From positions 310,001 to 374,000 of the forward strand of contig JAUZVC010000001.1 of NCBI GenBank assembly GCA_031844405.1: 64,000 nt of DNA, in the 5' to 3' direction. Position numbers and translations under genes: made by a program. Positions 60,889 through 64,000 of this stretch are shown piece by piece. Source of the stretch: Knoellia sp031844405. GTDB taxonomy: Bacteria; Actinomycetota; Actinomycetes; Actinomycetales; Dermatophilaceae. Below the pieces are notes generated by a model. That model saw only the letters and a program-made list of their open reading frames with translations, did not search any database and had not been told where the DNA came from. The first letter of the stretch is position 1, and each line of letters begins with the position of its first letter.

Positions 60889-62582
60889 GACGTCACCTGC
60901 CGGTGCGGCTCGGCGAGGCGCACCTGCCGGACGAGGAAGAACACCGGCACGATCGCCAGCGCGACGATGAGCAGCGCGGGCAGCGCCGCCTGCTCCCAGA
61001 AGTTCTCGTTGGCGAGCTCGTAGACCCACACCGACACGGTGGTGAAGCCGAAGGGTCGCAGGAGCAGCACGAGGGGCAACTCTTTCACGGCGTCGACGGC
61101 GACGAGCACGAGCGCCACCGCGATGCCCGAGCGCGACAGCGGCAGGTGGACCCGGCGCAGCACCCGCATCGGTGAGGCACCGAGCGAGAACGCGGAGTTC
61201 GTCACCGACGGCGAGATCGTCGTGAAGCTCGCGTCGACGGCCTGGTAGGCCGGCGCGAGGAACCGCACGACATAGCTCGCGAGCAGGCCGATGACGGATC
61301 CGGTGACGACGAGCCCGGTGCCGCCCGGGACGCCGAGCGCCTCGAGCGAGCGGTCGAGGGCCGCGAAGGAGACGAGGACGCCGATACCGATGACGGCGCC
61401 CGGCACGGCATACCCGAAGGTCGTGAGCTGCGCGGCACCCCGGGCGAGGCGGCCGCCCGTCATCCGGACGCCGTGGGTGAGCAGGAGCGCGAGGGTGACG
61501 CAGGCGAGCGCGGCGAGCGCGGCCATGACGGCGCTGTTGGCGAGGTTGGTCGCGAAGCGGCCGGTCGAGAGCGACGAGGAGTCGGCGAGCGTCGCCGTCA
61601 CCGCCCACCACACGAGGCGGAGGACGGGCAGGACGAAGCCGACCGCGAGCACGGAGGCCGCCGCGGCGAAGGCCCACCAGCGACCGGCACCGGTGAGCCG
61701 GGTCGGTGCGGCGGGAGGACGGTGCGAGCCGCGGGCGTCGTAGCGGGCGCCGCCGCGCAGCAGCCGCTCGCCGGTGAGGACCATGACGGCGAAGGCGAGG
61801 ACGAGCACCGAGAGCTGGGCAGCCGACGCGAAGTCGAACGTCCCCTTCCACGTGAGGTAGACGCCGACCGAGACGGTGCGCACCCCGAAGTACTGGACCG
61901 TCGCGAAGTCGGTGAGCGTCTCCATCATGACGACGGCGAGGCCACCCGCGAGCGCCGGCCGCGCGAGCGGGAGCAGCACCTGCCGGAACGCGCGCCACGG
62001 CGTCGCGCCGAGCATGCGCGCGGCGTCCCACGTCACCTGGCCCTGGCCGCGGAAGGCCGCGCGCGCGAGGAGGTAGACGTAGGGATAGAGGGTGAGCGAG
62101 AGGACGACGGGCGCCCCCATCCACCCCGAGAGCAGCTCGACGACGCCGGACCCGCCGAAGACCGACCGCGACGCGCGCGCCGGCCCGCCCGCCGGTCCGA
62201 ACGTCGAGAGGAAGAGGAACCCGAGGACGTACGCCGGCATCGCCAGCGGCAGCACGAGCATCCACGAGAAGAGCCGTCGCCCCGGGAAGTCGTATGCCGT
62301 GACGAGCCACGCGAGCCCGACGCCCAGGACCGACGTCCCGAGTCCGACGAGGGCGAGCAGCGCGACCGTCGTGAGGACCATCTCGACGAGGTCGGAGGGC
62401 AGCGCGAGGTCGCCCGCGCTCGCGACCGCCTGGACGAGGACCGAGACGACCGGGACGGAGACGAGGAGCGCGATGACGACGACGAGCGCCGACCAGCCGG
62501 GTCGCCCGGAGCCCGGGAGCCGGGCCGCGCGGGGGCTACCGCTCCCGGCGACCGGGCGGTCGGTCTCCACCTCGGCGCTCAC
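60885..62582 (-). CDS. fbpB: Iron(III) ABC transporter permease
   Basis: The 565-residue fused permease has two homologous halves, each with six helices and an EAA-like loop (for example AARMLGATPWRAFRQVLLPL and AFSLGASPMRVLRRVHLPL). Such fused permeases occur in Fe3+ systems of the SfuB/FbpB type. It lies between the substrate-binding protein and the ATPase, all on the minus strand. Confidence 0.9.
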   Translation of the reverse strand: MSAEVETDRPVAGSGSPRAARLPGSGRPGWSALVVVIALLVSVPVVSVLVQAVASAGDLALPSDLVEMVLTTVALLALVGLGTSVLGVGLAWLVTAYDFPGRRLFSWMLVLPLAMPAYVLGFLFLSTFGPAGGPARASRSVFGGSGVVELLSGWMGAPVVLSLTLYPYVYLLARAAFRGQGQVTWDAARMLGATPWRAFRQVLLPLARPALAGGLAVVMMETLTDFATVQYFGVRTVSVGVYLTWKGTFDFASAAQLSVLVLAFAVMVLTGERLLRGGARYDARGSHRPPAAPTRLTGAGRWWAFAAAASVLAVGFVLPVLRLVWWAVTATLADSSSLSTGRFATNLANSAVMAALAALACVTLALLLTHGVRMTGGRLARGAAQLTTFGYAVPGAVIGIGVLVSFAALDRSLEALGVPGGTGLVVTGSVIGLLASYVVRFLAPAYQAVDASFTTISPSVTNSAFSLGASPMRVLRRVHLPLSRSGIAVALVLVAVDAVKELPLVLLLRPFGFTTVSVWVYELANENFWEQAALPALLIVALAIVPVFFLVRQVRLAEPHRQVTS

Positions 62583-62626
62583 GCCGCCATCATCCCAAGG
62601 AGCGCGTCGGGCTCACGCGCGGCCGG

Positions 62627-63664
62627 TCACTTGTAGCCGGCCTCGGCGAGGAGCTTGACGGCCTCGGCGTTCTGCGAGCCGTAGGCCTCGGCCGAGATCG
62701 GCATGCGCGTGAACTCGCCGAAGCCGGCGATGAGCGGCTCGGGCTTCACCTCGGGGTTGACGGGGTACTCGTGGTTGCCGTCGACGAACGAGCTCTGCCC
62801 CTTGGTCGCGAGCCACTCGATGAGCTGCTGTGCCTGCGCGGCGTTGTCGGAGGTCTTGACGACGCCGGCGCCCGAGATGTTGACGTGGGTGCCGGCACCC
62901 TGCTGCGAGGCCCAGAACGGCTTGACCTTGAGGTCGGCCTTCTTCTTGAGCTCGCGCGCGAGGTAGTAGTGGTTCGTGATGCCGACGTCGCAGGTGCCGG
63001 CGTCGATGGCCTTGAGCAGCTCGACGTCGTTGGACTTGATGTCCACGCCGTTGGCGACCCAGCCCTTGACCGTCTCGAGCGTCTTCTCGCGCCCGTCGAG
63101 GTCGATGAGGCTCGCGACGAGGCTCTGGGTGTAGGCCGAGGTGGCGTCGCGCATGCAGAGGCGACCCTTCCACTTCGGGTCGGTGAGGCCGGCATACGTG
63201 TTCGTCGCGTCGAAATCGGCCGGCTTGACCTTGTCGGGGTTGTACATCGTCGTGCGGGCGCGCATCGCGAGGCCGAACCACTGGTTGCCACTGTCGCGCA
63301 GGTCGGCGGGGACCGCGTCGGTGAGCGCCTTCGACTCGACCGGCGTGAGGACGCCCTGCTCGGCGGCGTTCCAGAGGTTGCCGGCGTCGACGGTCATGAA
63401 GACGTCGGCCTCGCCGTCGGCGCCCTCGGCCTTGATCCGCTGGAGGAGCTCGGCGTCACTGCCGGAGATGAACTCGACGCTGATGCCGGTCTCGTCCTGG
63501 AACTCCTTGAACGCGCCCTCGAGGTCGTAGTGCCGCGCCGAGTAGATCTGGAGGTCGGCGTTGCTGCCGCCGATCCCGAGGACACCGCAGCCGGACAGCG
63601 GCAGGACGGTGGCGGTGGCGACGAGGCCGGCGACGGTGGCGCGGCGCGTGCGGGGAGAGGGCAC
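62627..63664 (-). CDS. fbpA: Iron(III)-binding lipoprotein
   Basis: The 345-residue solute-binding protein has a lipobox LSGC (Cys near residue 26). Family motifs are LQIYSARHYDLEGAFKEFQD, VFMTVDAGNLWNAAEQGVL, GLAMRARTTMYNPDKVKPAD and GITNHYYLAREL, containing the Tyr pair used to bind ferric iron. The GTG at 63662-63664 has AGGAG seven bases upstream. It sits next to a DtxR/IdeR-type box, consistent with iron-repressed expression. Confidence 0.92.
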   Translation of the reverse strand: MPSPRTRRATVAGLVATATVLPLSGCGVLGIGGSNADLQIYSARHYDLEGAFKEFQDETGISVEFISGSDAELLQRIKAEGADGEADVFMTVDAGNLWNAAEQGVLTPVESKALTDAVPADLRDSGNQWFGLAMRARTTMYNPDKVKPADFDATNTYAGLTDPKWKGRLCMRDATSAYTQSLVASLIDLDGREKTLETVKGWVANGVDIKSNDVELLKAIDAGTCDVGITNHYYLARELKKKADLKVKPFWASQQGAGTHVNISGAGVVKTSDNAAQAQQLIEWLATKGQSSFVDGNHEYPVNPEVKPEPLIAGFGEFTRMPISAEAYGSQNAEAVKLLAEAGYK

Positions 63665-63711
63665 GAGGGGACTCCTGGGAGCGGGAACGCTGACGATGCA
63701 TTCTGGCGGAG

Positions 63712-63730
63712 TTAGGTAAGCCTGTCCAAA
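63712..63730. promoter_or_regulatory. IdeR/DtxR-type iron box
   Basis: TTAGGTAAGCCTGTCCAAA matches the DtxR consensus TTAGGTTAGCCTAACCTAA at 15 of 19 positions. It lies 48 bases before the iron-binding protein start and 21 bases before the divergent AMP-binding gene, so one iron regulator could control both. Confidence 0.75.
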
Positions 63731-63750
63731 TCCCCCTATCATCGTCGGCC

Positions 63751-64000
63751 ATGACGACCCCGGTGCTGCCCCGGCGCCGCGTCGCCCTTGCCGGGCGGCT
63801 GCGGTCCTTCGGCGACGCCGTCGCGCTGCGGTGGGTGGACCCGTCCGGGATGCAGGCGATGTCGTATGCCGTCCTGGCCGGTCGCGTGGACGAGCGCGCC
63901 GCGGCGCTCGGGCCGGCTCCACGGCTCGTGCTCCTCGAGGCGGCGAACGACGTCGAGTCCGTCGTCACCCTGCTCGCGGCACTGGCCGGCGGGCACCCCG
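63751..64000 (+). CDS. AMP-binding enzyme (partial N-terminus)
   Basis: This is the N-terminal 83 codons of an adenylate-forming enzyme, running off the right edge. The pattern MSYAVLAGRVDERAAALG followed by PRLVLLEAANDVESVVTLLA and an AGGHP end matches the start of the AMP-binding (acyl-CoA synthetase/NRPS) fold. ATG 63751. Its position opposite fbpA beneath an iron box suggests siderophore or iron-linked metabolism, but the rest of the gene is needed to know. Confidence 0.7.
   Translation, partial: MTTPVLPRRRVALAGRLRSFGDAVALRWVDPSGMQAMSYAVLAGRVDERAAALGPAPRLVLLEAANDVESVVTLLAALAGGHP

Overview
The window is high-GC DNA from an actinobacterium. Gene content, a conserved chromosomal neighbourhood and a very frequent heptamer (GTATGCC and its reverse complement) suggest Micrococcales, probably an Intrasporangiaceae-like genus; that placement is inference. 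The backbone is the block that usually lies near the replication origin in Actinobacteria: pabA/trpG, small membrane protein, class E sortase, DUF881, crgA, rhomboid protease and cyclophilin at the left (1-3948), and tRNA-Ala, DLW-39, tRNA-Ile, DUF3566, gyrA and gyrB at the right (48732-54988). These halves are usually adjacent. Here they are separated by about 29 kb of ordinary genes and a 15 kb integrated island. What follows gyrB (55-64 kb) is not recF/dnaN but a lipoprotein, a thioesterase, a methionine ABC importer and an iron ABC importer.

Region 4-33.5 kb holds host genes: a Cds1-like PLP enzyme, a secreted protein with five near-identical Ig-like repeats, an MFS/TolB-like pair, LysG-LysE, OsmC, a DUF1906-SH3 secreted protein, a GT4-GT4-GH130 operon, a LuxR/RidA/FAD-oxidoreductase locus, a sulfide:quinone-reductase-like flavoprotein bounded by twin palindromes, a two-component system, and an ECF42 sigma factor with its YCII gene and a matching promoter.

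Region 33.55-48.77 kb is an integrated element in tRNA-Ala(TGC). A 44-bp direct repeat, running from the anticodon loop to the tRNA 3' end, flanks it. The original tRNA terminator is stranded at the left end and the intact tRNA lies at the right. It carries a tyrosine integrase, an excisionase-like ORF broken or fused at a G7 tract, a MobF relaxase with a nearby inverted repeat (possible oriT), and cargo: a GTPase plus three-TM protein pair, a PLD-DEAH-DUF3427 helicase, an RNase HI plus TIR-like operon, and an overlapping pair of unknown genes. A degenerate internal copy of both element ends near 46.35-46.56 kb indicates two elements accreted in tandem. The heptamer that is common elsewhere was not found in the island.

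The most interesting candidate system is the overlapping RNase HI / TIR-domain operon (45047-46262). The TIR protein has an N-terminal segment resembling the hybrid-binding domain of RNase HIII, so the pair could detect RNA:DNA hybrids and trigger NAD-consuming defence. The GTPase/membrane pair (34282-35534) is a second candidate. Other features to examine are a seven-member cluster of DnaA-box-like 9-mers between crgA and the rhomboid gene, a dispersed terminator-like repeat, and an IdeR/DtxR-type iron box between the iron transporter and a partial AMP-binding enzyme.
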